Of a DNA stretch of 64,000 nucleotides, positions 28,658-40,298 are shown piece by piece. Below the pieces are notes generated by a model that was not told the origin of the DNA, searched no databases, and was given only the letters and a program-made list of their open reading frames with translations. A program made the translations under genes and the position numbers. Source of the stretch: Theobroma cacao. Lineage: Eukaryota > Streptophyta > Magnoliopsida > Malvales > Malvaceae. How positions within the stretch are numbered: position 1 is the first letter of the stretch; the number at the start of each line of letters is the position of its first letter. The DNA is taken from the NCBI RefSeq assembly GCF_000208745.1, contig NC_030851.1, forward strand, positions 926,058 to 990,057. The letters are read 5' to 3'.

Positions 28658-30012
28658 CAAACTAGTTCAAGTTTCTTATTGCTTCTGCCTAGCCCATCCC
28701 ACGCCATTTTGCTATGTATCAACATATGTATAAAAAAAAAAATAACCCCTTGGCTCGTCTCCCAGTCATGGTTCTACTAAGAACAGAGTGCTTGAAAAAC
28801 AGATCTACTCATTAGAACGACAACGGAGAAAACCCAAGGCTTTGGTTGCTGCTGGTGAAGCTCTGTTTTCGTGGTTTATTTCTTAAAAAAAAAAAACAAA
28901 AAAAAAAGACAAATTTATAACTTTTGATGTATATTTATTTCTGATCACCCTGTTTTGGGAGGTTTTAGTTGAAAAAAAGATTAAAAAATGGTGAGAATGT
29001 ATGTATTTTTTACCCTGTGCTGAGAACCTTTTTCCCAAGGTGTAACTCTGCTTTCCATCTTCAGTCAATTTCTTTTTACCCTTCTATACAATAAGATCGA
29101 AATTACCCTTTCTTTCCTTCTCCAATCTTTGCTTATTACTCCTAAAATCATAATAGAACTATAATGGAACCACTTGGCAATTATATAAATAAATAATTAA
29201 ATTAAATTAATTATATTAAGATTTTAAATATATACACATATGTGTTAGTTAAATATATATATATATATATATATAGTTATATAATAAATGTGTAACATGA
29301 TATGATAGAATTAATATATTTATTAAGCATGTAGAATTAAATTTTATATAAAATGACATAATTAACAGGATTAAAATAATGTAATTAAGATATAATTTTA
29401 TTATTTAAATTTATAATAAAAATTATATACATATAAATATTATTATAAAAATATTAATATGTATATGTATCAATAAATCAATCTTAATCGCTTATTAATG
29501 TGCTTATATACATATAAATATAATTAAATAAATAAATAATAAACGAGTATGAATGCACGATTAATTAATCTTATCTTATACAAGTTTTAAATGAGAAATC
29601 GTATTGACATCATTGACATACAAAAATCTAAACTCTAAATGTCAGTTAATGCAACTCCAAACTGTAAAACGACCCAGAAAATATTGCTTTCTGCTCCTTT
29701 TTCTTTTGTAACTGTGGGAGTGGGATGGAATTTTTCCTTTCTCTAGGGGTTGTTGGGGCTCAAAATAGAATACCAAAACTTGGCTCGGAAAACAGTGAGA
29801 GATTGGAAGTGAAACAGGCAACTGCTAAACAGACAGCAGCACATAGAAAGATTTTCACTTGGTTTGCACACATATCTAGTCAGGCTTTGGACAAGTATAA
29901 AGTAAGGGATTGAGGCTTGCTAACTGACTGCATTCTTACAAAATTTTTGCTGGTTTTTGAGTTTGTACTTGCTACTGCAAATCTCAAACTTACTTCTGGA
30001 ATCTTGGTATGC

Positions 30013-30057
<45 letters not shown>

Positions 30058-30061
30058 ANTC

Positions 30062-30102
<41 letters not shown>
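30013..30102 (+). repeat. Duplicated (CT)n(AT)n microsatellite containing an N
   Basis: Two adjacent blocks, each a CT run passing directly into an AT run, separated by the only ambiguous base in the window (N at 30059). The duplicated structure and the N suggest an unresolved or misassembled repeat length. Confidence 0.85.
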
Positions 30103-30290
30103 GTAATAAGTAATTTCCATTGATTTACTCACAAAAATTTGCCATGGAACCCATTGCTACATTTGATTTTTCTCTTTCATCTTTTAAATTTTTTAATTTT
30201 TATGTCAAAAATTTTAAAATTCTCTTTTATCCACTATAAGGTAAAATATATTAAATGAGCAAAACATTAAAATGACAAAAAAAAACCCTT

Positions 30291-30298
30291 AAACCCTA
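30291..30298 (+). promoter_or_regulatory. Telo-box upstream of GARS
   Basis: AAACCCTA lies 91 bases before the GARS start codon. This motif is known in promoters of plant genes for ribosome, translation and growth functions, which suits a purine synthesis gene. Confidence 0.5.
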
Positions 30299-30388
30299 CA
30301 ATCTCTTGTTCCTTCCAATATCAAGCCTAACCAAAAGAAAAACTCTGTGGACGGCTATTCCTTTTGCAGAACTTGGAAACCAAAAGGC

Positions 30389-33140
30389 ATGGCCTTTACG
30401 ACCCTCAATTTCTCTCCTTCACTGAAGCTCGTTACCAACAACAATGGCTTCTTCGGATTCTCCAAGTCCTTTTTTCCGTCAAATTTGTTCCTTGGGAACT
30501 CTTCTTTCTCTTTGGGAGCTCTCAGTTTCACCACCAATCATCAGAGCTCGGGCCGCCTCAACATAAACGGCTCACGATGGTCCTCTACCGCCTTCAGATG
30601 CTTTGCCCAGAAATCAGAGCCCTCTGTTTCGGTTGATGGCCATGGCAGTAAGGGTACTTCTGGTAAGATAAGAACCACTCGAACCCCCCCTTTTTTCCAT
30701 TTATTTATTTACTTTTGCTTTACCCTTTTGTTTATTTTCTTTAGTTTTGTTGTTTTCAGTTCATCTTTTTGGTAATCCAAAAAAAAAAAAGTGGGAATTT
30801 CATGTATAAAGCAATTTGTGCAAATGGGGTTTCGATATTATTGAACTACAGCTTTTAGCCTTATATGATTTTGATGTTGTGCGTGTGTTTGAATTATCTA
30901 CCCAAAGGGACTGTTGAGAAGAGAAACAGGGTTTGAAATGAGTGAAATTCCTCTAAATTTTGTTGTTTGCTACTGCTGCAGAGAGGGTGGTTGTGCTGGT
31001 TATCGGTGGAGGGGGAAGAGAACATGCGCTTTGCTATGCATTGCAGCGGTCGCCGTCTTGCGATGCCGTATTCTGTGCACCAGGCAATGCAGGGATTTCC
31101 AATTCGGGGAATGCGACTTGCATACCTGACCTCGACATTTCCGATAGCTCAGCTGTGGTTTCTTTCTGCCGGAAATGGAGTGTTGGGTTGGTCGTTGTAG
31201 GGCCAGAGGCTCCCCTTGTTTCGGGTCTTGCAAATGATTTGGTAGAGGCCGGAATCCCGACTTTTGGCCCTTCAGCAGAGGCTGCTGCTTTGGAAGGTTC
31301 TAAGAACTTCATGAAGAGTATATGTGACAAATATGGAATTCCTACTGCTAAGGTTCATTCCTGGAGGCATTGTTGCTAAATTTTTTAGTTGCAAAAACAT
31401 GTTTTTGCATTGATTTTACTTGGTGTTTTCGTTGCATGATGAGACTTGCTTGCTATTGTTTGAATTTTATAAATTTATCACCGTTGGATGATGAGACTTG
31501 TTTGCTATTGTTTAAATTTCATAAATTTATCAACTTTACTCGGGTTATATGGAACAGAAAAGGGCTTATAAAGCTGAGCAAATGTTCTTCATTCTTACTG
31601 CATCGCAATGCTGTGATTTAAGCTTGTGTTGATCCTGTTCTTTACTAGAATACTTATGTCAATGCTTTGAACCTTTGGTGCAGTATCAAACATTTTCAGA
31701 TGCATTGGCTGCAAAGCAATATATTAAAGAGCAAGGAGCACCTATTGTTATCAAAGCAGATGGACTGGCTGCTGGAAAAGGAGTCATTGTTGCTATGACA
31801 CTGGAAGAGGCATATGAAGCCGTTGACTCAATGCTTGTTGAGGGTATTTTTGGTTCTGCAGGTTGCCAGGTCATTGTTGAGGAATTTCTTGAAGGAGAAG
31901 AAGCATCATTCTTTGCCCTGGTTGATGGAGGGAATGCCATACCGCTAGAATCTGCTCAAGACCATAAACGGGTAGGCGATGGTGATACAGGTCCTAATAC
32001 CGGTGGGATGGGGGCATACTCTCCAGCACCAGTCTTAACTAAAGAACTTCAGTCTTTGGTCATGGAATCCATTATCCTCCCAACGGTGAAGGGAATGTCA
32101 GCAGAGGGATGCAAATTCGTTGGGGTTTTATATGCTGGACTAATGATCGAGAAGAAGTCCGGCTTACCTAAATTAATCGAGTACAATGTGCGGTTTGGAG
32201 ATCCGGAGTGTCAGGTCAGTTATTGACTGTGCTGGTTTATGTGCATAATTTAGTTTTAAATACGCCATGATATTATTGCTTGGATCGATTCCTTGAGTCA
32301 GTTGTCAGTAGTCTGATGCTCTTTAGTGGTGCATGCTATAAATATCATCGATTTCTAACATCTAAATGATTTCCTCATGGTGATTCTGATGCTTTTTAGT
32401 GGTGCATGCTATAAATATCATCAATTTCTAACATCTAAATGATTTCCTCTTGGTGAATCAGATTCCTGGCATCTGTCACCATCAGATCATGTTTACGATA
32501 TATCCCTATAATATCTTATGAACAACTTGGCTGCTCTGACACCAGATGCTTTTGATCCTTCTGTATTGTTCTCTGATTATCTGTCTTTTTGCAAATCTAG
32601 TTTCAGACTGTTATTATCATTGGCTCATTTCTACTTAGATGTAGTATGACCTGCACAATTTTGTTGGTCAGGGCATATCTGGATGAAGAGTCTTAAATTG
32701 TATTATTGTGGATGGCTACACAGGTTCTGATGGTTCGTTTGGAGTCTGATCTTGCAAAAGTTCTGTTAGCAGCCTGTAAAGGAGAGCTAGACGGGGTCTC
32801 ACTGAACTGGTCCCCTGGGTCTGCCATGGTGGTAGTAATGGCAAGCAAGGGTTACCCTGGCTCCTATGAGAAAGGGACCGTGATTCAGAACCTTGAAGAA
32901 GCAGAGCTCGTTGCTCCTTCAGTCAAGATATTCCATGCTGGAACTGCCCTTGATTCGGATGGCAGTTTCATAGCTACTGGGGGTCGTGTTCTTGGGATTA
33001 CTGCCAAGGGCAGAGATCTCGAAGAAGCACGGGATAGAGCTTACCAAGCAGTTGAAGAAATCAACTGGCCGGAAGGATTCTATCGGCGGGATATTGGATG
33101 GAGAGCACTTCCCCAAAAACAGTTTGCTACGAATGCATAG
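30389..33140 (+). CDS. PUR2: Phosphoribosylamine-glycine ligase (GARS), chloroplast
   Basis: Four exons, 30389-30662, 30982-31352, 31684-32214 and 32724-33140, give 530 residues, close to the Arabidopsis enzyme. The enzyme makes glycinamide ribonucleotide from 5-phosphoribosylamine, glycine and ATP, the second step of de novo purine synthesis, in plastids. Residues 1-80 or so are Ser/Phe/Asn-rich like a transit peptide. The N domain opens with [13 protein letters not shown] (from about 97). The ATP-grasp domain includes [31 protein letters not shown] (about 312-328) and [11 protein letters not shown] near 382, the metal-binding signature. The last exon encodes the C domain, with the family's GYPGSYEKG and TGGRVLGI segments. 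Exon 4 is separated by a 509-base intron holding a tandem duplication. No key motif is missing. Confidence 0.96.
31436..31535 (+). repeat. 52-bp tandem duplication in GARS intron 2
   Basis: The block starting ATGATGAGACTTG at 31436 recurs at 31488 with a few substitutions (period 52). It is confined to the intron, away from both splice sites. Confidence 0.8.
32312..32456 (+). repeat. 73-bp tandem duplication in GARS intron 3
   Basis: Two copies (32312-32383 and 32385-32456) start with TCTGATGCT and end with TGGTGA, with a period of 73 and few differences. It is unrelated to the 52-bp repeat in the preceding intron. Confidence 0.85.
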
Positions 33141-33843
33141 CTTAACATTGAAATACAAATGTTCTGATGTAAACTGGCTCTTATACGAATTCAAATCACC
33201 TATGGAAGAGAGGCAAAAGAAACTTACTAGTCGGCCAAAAATTTGTCACCCTGAAAGTTCTACATTCCCTGATAATCCTCTGTCCAGTTTGTGTATATTT
33301 ACCGATTATATTCAGAGATTTTACACATTTATGCTTTGTCGATGAAAAATTAACCTAATTCACCACAGGCAAAGAGAAAAAGGGAAATTAATTTATCCAC
33401 CATAGGATAGCAACAGATTGTGCAAGCACAAACTTCATATGGAACTGCCTCAAAAAGCCACATTCCAGCATAGAGTTCTCTAGTACAAAGTAATAGAACA
33501 TAATGGAATATATAAACTCGAGGAAGATTGGAACATAGGAAGTCATCTTTTCAATTTACATTTCTGTAGATATGTACATAGTTTCTTCACAGATATTAGC
33601 CATAACCTTGTATGGTACTTCATGGCAATCAAAATTCAAACAAAGTGAGGGTAAAAGAAAATGGAGAATCAACACCAGTTATGTATAGAACGAAGAAAAA
33701 GGAATTCTTCTATACAATATCTATACCTTTTTGGTTGAAGGAATTTCACCCTATCCAACCAAAAAAGAAAAAAGAAAAAAAAACTATACATCCAACTTTC
33801 TGTTCTTCACTCAGATGGTCAGTATGGTATTGGATCCAATGCT
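33141..33843. other. Convergent 3' UTRs of GARS and PB1 gene
   Basis: Only about 700 bases separate the two stop codons on opposite strands. This stretch must hold both 3' UTRs and polyadenylation signals, which may overlap. No other gene is visible. Confidence 0.6.
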
Positions 33844-35079
33844 CTACTCCCAAATATGGTTCCTGGGACTATCTGCCTTTTCAAGCCCTCCACTTGCAGG
33901 AACGCTACTTCCTCTAATAAACCTTGCACTTGCATGAACCAAGCACTCATCGTAGCAACCACAACTGCCGCATCCATACCCCCAATTGTGTTGACCTAAT
34001 GAGTAGACATGGTTTGTTGGACCATGACGTTGCCCCATAGCACCCCACCCAAAGTCGTGTGGCCCCGATGGCCTTTCTGTCCGAAAATCTTGAGGTTGTC
34101 GTGGAGATTGAACGCTGTATGGCTGTAGTTGCTGGTGATTTTGGTGGTAGTAATAATGAGGCTGGTACGCTTGGTGATTGCTATGGTTGTTGCTTTGGTT
34201 ATGGGGTGTGCTAAGGCTGCAAAGGCTGGGAGAACTCTGGACTTTAGGCATGAAGGGTCTATTACGATGGTATCCACTCAACAATGGTGACTCCGAAGGC
34301 AAAGAATCAATAGCTTTACCATCAGGAGAAGCTGATTTAGGGGAAGAACAAGCAGAGATGCTGAAGTTGGGGCGGTTTGCATTGACAGGGGTGAGCCTTC
34401 CGCTAGTGTTTGGACCCGGACGAACTATGCCATTGACAGCTTCGATATACCGCTGCTCAATGGCATGGGGGTCAACAGGGTTCATCTGGTTCTCCAGTAC
34501 AATAGGACTCAAGGGGAACAAGAAAGCACGAAGCTTTGGAGTCCCTTCACTTTCAAGACGATGATACTCATCAACCAGGTGTCTAAGATCCTCATCGGAT
34601 CTTACAGTTACCAAGGTATCAAGTTCCTCAGGGATAACCTGGTATTTCAGAATCATGTCCCCTTCAACCAGAGTGTTAAGCTTCTTCATCAATTCTGTGA
34701 TGTATCGAAAATTGATTTCTCCTTTTGATTAGTACTTTCATTCTAATAACAATTCATCGTTTCCTATCTAAAAAGAAAAATTCTAGTAACAGAAAAGCAA
34801 AGAATTTACCTAAGAAAAATACTGTCCAGGGAGCAATCAAAGGAAAGGACAAATTACTCTTGGGTATAAAAGCTTAGTATTAAAGAAAAACGAGGGCAAA
34901 CCTGAAAAATTGATATCAGGAGGGACCGCCACCACACGAGTTTCTCCTCCAACGTACTTGAGGTTCGCGTCGCCTGGCCTCGCCACTATTTTCCCGCCAT
35001 AGCTGCACAGAAACTTCACCTTATTCCTCGGCGATGTAGCCACACCTTCATCGCCACCGATGGTTTCGCTTGCCGACAT
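33844..35079 (-). CDS. PB1-domain (octicosapeptide/Phox/Bem1p) protein
   Basis: Two exons on the minus strand, 35079-34902 and 34694-33844, give 342 residues. Residues 20-120 form a PB1 domain: it opens with KVKFLCSYGGKIVARPGD, which carries the conserved lysine, and closes with an acidic SDEDLRHLVDEY segment (92-103) and RAFLFP. This layout is typical of the plant PB1 family that mediates protein-protein contacts. The rest (about 125-342) is low-complexity: Ser/Pro-rich, then His/Asn/Gln/Tyr-rich, then a Gly/Cys stretch (YGCGSCGCYDEC) near the end that could bind metal. No catalytic domain is present, so a scaffold or adaptor role is inferred. The ATG at 35079 is the first one in frame with the domain. 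Confidence 0.92.
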
Positions 35080-35179
35080 TTTGAACTCGCCTATTTCGCC
35101 GGGTTCAGCTCTGTTTCCCGCTCAATCTCGTCTCAAAAACGCCGGAGTTGTGTGTGCTAGCGTTTTTCCTCCCACAATC

Positions 35180-37980
35180 TGCGATTCGCAATGAAAATCA
35201 ATCTATTTAAAATTAAAATAAAAATGATTATCGTTAAGGATTGAAACAACATAAACAAAAGATCAAATTTAATAAAAAAAATAAATAAACAAATATTTCC
35301 AATTAATCGAAAACGAATTCGATTTACAATTGAGATGAAAGCTTATCGACTCATAGTTCCACAACATCTTTTACAAACTCACCGTCCACCGACTCAACTC
35401 CGAGACCGCTTCTAGGCACCGAGTCACTTAACAATGGCTTCCGTCGCAATCTATTGAACAATTTAATTGCATAGTATTAAATAGAAAAATAAATTTAAAC
35501 GGCGAATATTAACAGAACCTTGCTTACATTTCCAGACACAAGAAATCAGTTTAAGCAAATGAATCCATAAAACAAATATGTCTGAAAAATAAATGAATTC
35601 ATATCCTAATCTACGTTTGTTTAAAAATTGAACAGATAAACCAAAAATAGCAAAAAAAAAAACAGAAAAAAATTTGGAAATATTATGCTTACCGTAGATT
35701 TTCTGTTTCCTTTGATAAAATTTTAATTAAAATTTGATTAATTTTCGTTGTTTCTCAGCAGAATTTGAATTTCTGTTCGGTTCTCTAAGTTACCTGAGAA
35801 ACTAGGCAACACCCTCTCGATCTCTTCCCTCCTTTCCCGACCTTATTTCAAGGCTGGTTTCCCTCCATTTTCTTTATCCTTAACGACACGTGTCATCAGA
35901 GAACAGCTTCCACCAGGCCCCACCAGTGCTTGAGTGGCACAATCTGAGACTCGGTTTTGGCATCTTGTTGGGTCCCAGCCTAATTCACATCGGTGACGTG
36001 GCATTGATTTAGACGTAATCCTCGCGGGGGGAAGAGGTCGCTGTGCGCTGGCACGTCACTTGCCAATGAAACAAGGTTGCCTTTCTCTTTCTGCAGGGAA
36101 TATTTGGGATTTGTTCTGGTGTATATAAAAAAAAGACGACATTCATTCAATTATAAATGAAAGAGAAATCAATTTATTCCCAATTGTTTATAAATAAAAA
36201 GATAATTATGATTGAAAAATAATATATATTTCAGTTATATATATAATTAAAATTTTTGTAAATTATTTAACGTTATTACTATTAAAAAATAATTTTTATT
36301 TAAAAATTGAATAATTTTATTAACATTTATTTTAGTAAATATTTTGAATGGTAAGTCATTCGATACAATTATATTAAAAATGAGATAAATTTTAATAATG
36401 AATAATAAATAATAATATATTTTTTTTAAAAAAATAAAAAATATAATGAATAAAAGTGATTATTTTCATCTATCAAAAAATTCTTCAATATTTGTAATTA
36501 TATATATCTTATGAATATAGATGTATTAACTCGATCACTTTTTTAATTTGTTTGCTTTTTATTTTGAAGGAAAAGATTGGAATCCAGTCATTGAACAATT
36601 TGATACGTATATTTACAATTGAGTCAATCCTTAGAAATTTTTTATTAAGAAAGTACATGTTAAACACGAATAAAATTCATAATTTTATGTAAAATATCAA
36701 ATTGAATTGAAATTAATATGTACTTAATTAATTAATTAATGATAAATCATATATTATAATATAGTATTAATTGTGTCCTACATAATTGGAATTTGATAAA
36801 ATTTTTACCACCAGGCCAAAAGAAAAAAAAAAGACATTGAAGAGATTAATACTTTAGTATCCGATGCTGAAGAGGTTAATACCTACAAAACGGACATTGA
36901 AGGATGATGGCATGGCATTTTGGACTTTATATAATATAATTTTGGACTTTGTGGTACTAAAATTCGAGCCGCCATGCCAACTGGTTGGATTGAACTTCGT
37001 CTAGTTAGGACAGCGATAAGTAATATGTAAAAGGTTGTCTCTGTTGGATCTATTTAAAGTAAAATTAAGATATTTTATAAATAACTTTGGATGAAATATA
37101 ATATAGTAATTTTAAAATATTTTTTACTTAATACAATTTAGAATAATGAATTTTTAATATTTAGATTATTTTTCGATGTATCTATAATTTATAATTGATA
37201 AATTATTTTAATATAAAATTTACTAATTTAATTTTGATTAATAACATACATAAAAATGATTAAATTTTTATTTTTATTATTAAATTTGAGTTGAATTAGG
37301 GGTTTTATAACGTGCGCTCACATGATTTTTAATTAAATAAAGGAGTTCAAATATTAATCAAATTTTAATAAAAATATTGTAAATTGAATACAAACAAAAT
37401 ACGAATATTAAATTTTATAATCAAATTTAAACATAAATACTTTAAAAAATTAACCAATACTCTACCCCGTTGCCATTCCTAAGATTAATATGGTTCTTTG
37501 CATCTATAATTCCAATGGTATAGCCAGCAAATAATGGCTTGATGTGAAAAGGGACAAACCAAGCCATATCATTATGCCCACAATTGTTTCTTTGAGTAAT
37601 GTTTCATGACCAAAGGTTGTCAAGTTTGACAGCAAAATGATTAATTAAGAATTCTAGACAAGTAATCATAACATATCCAGGATCCTAATCTGAGATTAGT
37701 CAAATCTAGCAAAAGTAAAATTAATCCTTGAATTAAAGATATTGCAAAATTTTAATCTTTTTAGCTCTTTTTTTTTTCTTGAAAAATACTAGTACCAAGT
37801 TTAATTTATCATGGAAACATGGCAATAAAGGAAGATTGTAGCCTTATAATGGAAGTGAGGAGAAACAAAGAAAAGATAAAAGCATCCAACAATGGAGGAG
37901 TTTAACAAGACAGCAGAGCTTCTGGGTGGCTGATTCTCTGTGAGAAAAAGAGCAAAGCAGATTCGAAGAACTAAGTAAAA
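35180..37980. other. PB1 gene upstream region and AT-rich intergenic DNA
   Basis: From 35180 to about 36100 the sequence is less biased and probably contains the 5' leader (perhaps with an intron) and promoter of the PB1 gene. From 36120 to 37980 it is very AT-rich without recognisable exons, apart from a 30-bp-period repeat near 36833. Confidence 0.55.
36833..36910 (+). repeat. Short 30-bp-period repeat
   Basis: Related units start at 36833 (GACATTGAAGAGATTAATAC), 36863 (GATGCTGAAGAGGTTAATAC) and 36893 (GACATTGAAGG), exactly 30 bases apart. The third unit diverges after about 11 bases. The period is a multiple of three and the units are less AT-rich than their surroundings. Confidence 0.6.
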
Positions 37981-38001
37981 TATAGTAGTAGATAAAAGAC
38001 A

Positions 38002-38493
38002 CTACAGTCCAAAAAGTTTCTTCCATGCTTTAAGGATCTTGCCTCTGCTGTTCTTCTTCTTCTTTGCGGATCTTCTTGTTCCAGTTGTGTCCAATTCTTC
38101 ATCATCAAAGGGTGAGGCTAAAGTCACAGACTGGTCGTGGATCCTGCAGTACCTTTCGGAGACAGAAGAAGATCTTCTCATGGAGAATGCTCTCTTCACA
38201 GCAGCTTGGAGTGCATAAGAAGAAGACACAGAGCTGTTTCTTCTCAATTTGGGACCGAACATCTCCTCATTATTGCCTTCTTGCTCATCTTCTTGCTCTG
38301 ATGAATCTTGTTGGGTGGTGATGGGGTTTGAGTTCTTGATGACCACCTGGTTGATTTCTTGGTTCTTCTCCGTGTGGTTTGGGGTGATACTAGAAATGGG
38401 TTTTGGGGTTTGAGGCAGTGGCATGAGATCTGAAGAGTCCATGGATCTTGAACTTCCATTGCCAACAGCTTTCATCTTGGAATACCCGTTCAT
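38002..38493 (-). CDS. Small Ser/Arg-rich conserved plant protein, 163 aa
   Basis: A single uninterrupted exon of 163 residues starts at the first ATG (38493). The N-terminal half is polar with several SP/TP sites and an acidic Glu/Asp/Gln stretch (EQEDEQEGNNEE). The C-terminal half is conserved-looking: KLRRNSSVSSS, then a basic segment KRAFSMRRSSSVSERYCRIH, and a lysine-rich end finishing in KAWKKLFGL. RRNSS and RRSSS resemble basophilic kinase sites. It has no signal peptide or membrane segment and is probably cytosolic or nuclear. I recognise the C-terminal motif style from small stress-responsive plant proteins but cannot name the family. Confidence 0.8.
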   Translation of the reverse strand: MNGYSKMKAVGNGSSRSMDSSDLMPLPQTPKPISSITPNHTEKNQEINQVVIKNSNPITTQQDSSEQEDEQEGNNEEMFGPKLRRNSSVSSSYALQAAVKRAFSMRRSSSVSERYCRIHDQSVTLASPFDDEELDTTGTRRSAKKKKNSRGKILKAWKKLFGL

Positions 38494-38626
38494 TTTTCCC
38501 CTTTTCTTTTGGTCCTTTCCTTTTTGGGCTAATGGCAGTGGCACTAGGAATGGTAGGTGGGGTTTATAGGGATTGCTAATGTTTGACAGGTTTGAGCAAG
38601 GAGCTAGAGCCTGGCAATGGGGGACA

Positions 38627-38635
38627 ATATATAAA
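38627..38635 (-). promoter_or_regulatory. TATA box of the small Ser/Arg-rich gene
   Basis: The minus strand reads GTTTATATATTG, 134 bases upstream of the ATG at 38493, a normal distance for a plant TATA box plus a 100-base leader. Confidence 0.55.
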
Positions 38636-38639
38636 CTGT

Positions 38640-40298
38640 GGATTTCGAAAGTGGGGTAAAAAATAATCAAATGAATACAAGGTTAGAAAACACCAGACAC
38701 ATGTTTGTGGATCAGACAGTACATTTATTGAAGGTAGATTCGGAGATATGGATACAGATAAATAAAGAGATTGAAAATCTAAGAAATGCCCTTACATTTT
38801 TAACAGTTGCTGCAACTCAGGGTGGAAATGTGCTTGGTAAATTGGTAATGTGTGGCAGCACAGTGTTCCCATTGTATCAGAACAAAGAAGAGTCAAAATT
38901 AGACACAAAATCACATGCATAAACAAAAGGCTTAGATCTGTTTGTTTTACCATATAATTTATATGTTGACTAAAAGGCTGTACCTTCGAATGCTCCAGCT
39001 CCACTCATCTCTGGTCTTTGGTCAAAAAGGCTTCGTCACTGGCCACATGACCCAAGCGGTCGACTTTGGATTAATTTGGATATCTTGATTATAAAATGCC
39101 TTAAATCTATTTAACGGAGTCAGGTGATATAAGGTATTCTCATTGTTGTTGTTAACTGCAGACAAGCTTGGACACGATGCTTAGAACCAATGAAACAACT
39201 GTTAACCCAAGTTAGACATGGCCATGGGCAGTTACCCACGTGGTCGGCAGTTCTTTTTGGTATTACTTTCTAGAGGAAAAAAAGTAGTAAGGTAGTAAAG
39301 TCAAGAACAGCTTTTTCTGGGTAGGGCCCAAAGGGGTCAATCTGTACACTTAGGCCCCACACTGTCGAGATTCTCACTTTATAAAATGGAGTCCTAAGCC
39401 TGGAAGTTGGATGGAAACTTGATTGTATTGAGCCGGAAACATAAGAAATCTACAAAACTAAACTACATATGGAGAAACGTCAAACTCATGAACACCAATT
39501 ATTTTTTCCTTTTATTTTTTTGTCTGAAGACATTTAATTTCATTCTTTGCAGACGTTCTGGATTTTCAGACAGCTGCAGACGGGTAGGTAAGTGGAGTAT
39601 CTTCCAAATCTATCTCTCTTTTTTTAAGTTTCCTTATTCTGGATTATCATTTGGATCTATGTTTGGAGTTGGTACATGGACCAAGATAGTTGGTAATGAT
39701 GAGTTTCTATTGATTAGTTTGACAATGTTTATACCATGTTGATAGTTTATCTGCTTGTTAAATTTTGGTTTGTTAAGATGAAATGAAGATTAGTAGCTAG
39801 AACCATCTGCTTCATTTGTAAAAATAGCAGAAAGATTGGTTAGTTTCATTTGACAACATTGGATAGGTTTGTGGGGATGTATGTTTTGTTCCTGGTGTTT
39901 CATGCATGCATGCATGCATGTGGAACACATATATATACACATCCATGTTCATGCACCAGAGACTTTTGGTTCATCGGAGCAAAGTCCACCCACCTTGGTC
40001 AATGGTTAGAGTTATAAGATTTTCATTGTAGTTAAAGTGGTTGAGATATTCCTTAATCCTCCCTAACCCAGATAGGTGATGTTGGAGTTCAAAGAATTGG
40101 GAAATATGGGATATGGGTTCTTTTTCTTGTACATCAATTGTTTGGAGAAAGTTTATATTTTGACTAATTTTCTGCCTGAATTATGTTTGTGAAAAACATG
40201 CAGTTTCGGGTTAATTTGAGGTAGTGTGGGCATCCAAATCTACTTGTAAAGTTTGGAGTGGGAGTTTTGTTTGGTGAAGAAAAGTGATATACTCAGCA
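38640..40298 (+). other. Intergenic region and 5' flank of MACPF copy 1
   Basis: No coding gene was recognised. A possible non-coding leader exon of copy 1 ends near GGGTAG|GTAAGTGG at about 39585, with the coding exon starting much later at 40299. A CATG repeat lies at 39901-39920. Confidence 0.45.
39901..39920 (+). repeat. (CATG)5 tetranucleotide repeat
   Basis: Five perfect CATG units about 380 bases upstream of the copy 1 start codon. They create overlapping CATGCATG motifs, the RY element bound by B3 transcription factors of seed genes. The functional meaning is unproven. Confidence 0.7.

Larger units (their letters stand above)
28660..30388. other. Kinase 3' UTR and GARS promoter region
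   Basis: The kinase 3' UTR runs to about 29100. From 29150 to 29650 the sequence is AT-rich with an (AT)n tract near 29255. A composite microsatellite lies at 30013-30102. No coding exon was recognised; a short open frame around 29725-29913 shows no family resemblance. Confidence 0.6.

Noticed and set aside
29725..29913. 62-codon plus-strand frame upstream of GARS
   Set aside because: There is no recognised domain, and it is isolated between an AT-rich region and a microsatellite; chance is enough.
34178..34564. A 128-codon plus-strand frame
   Set aside because: It is antisense to the Ser/Pro- and His-rich part of the PB1 protein exon and has no family features.
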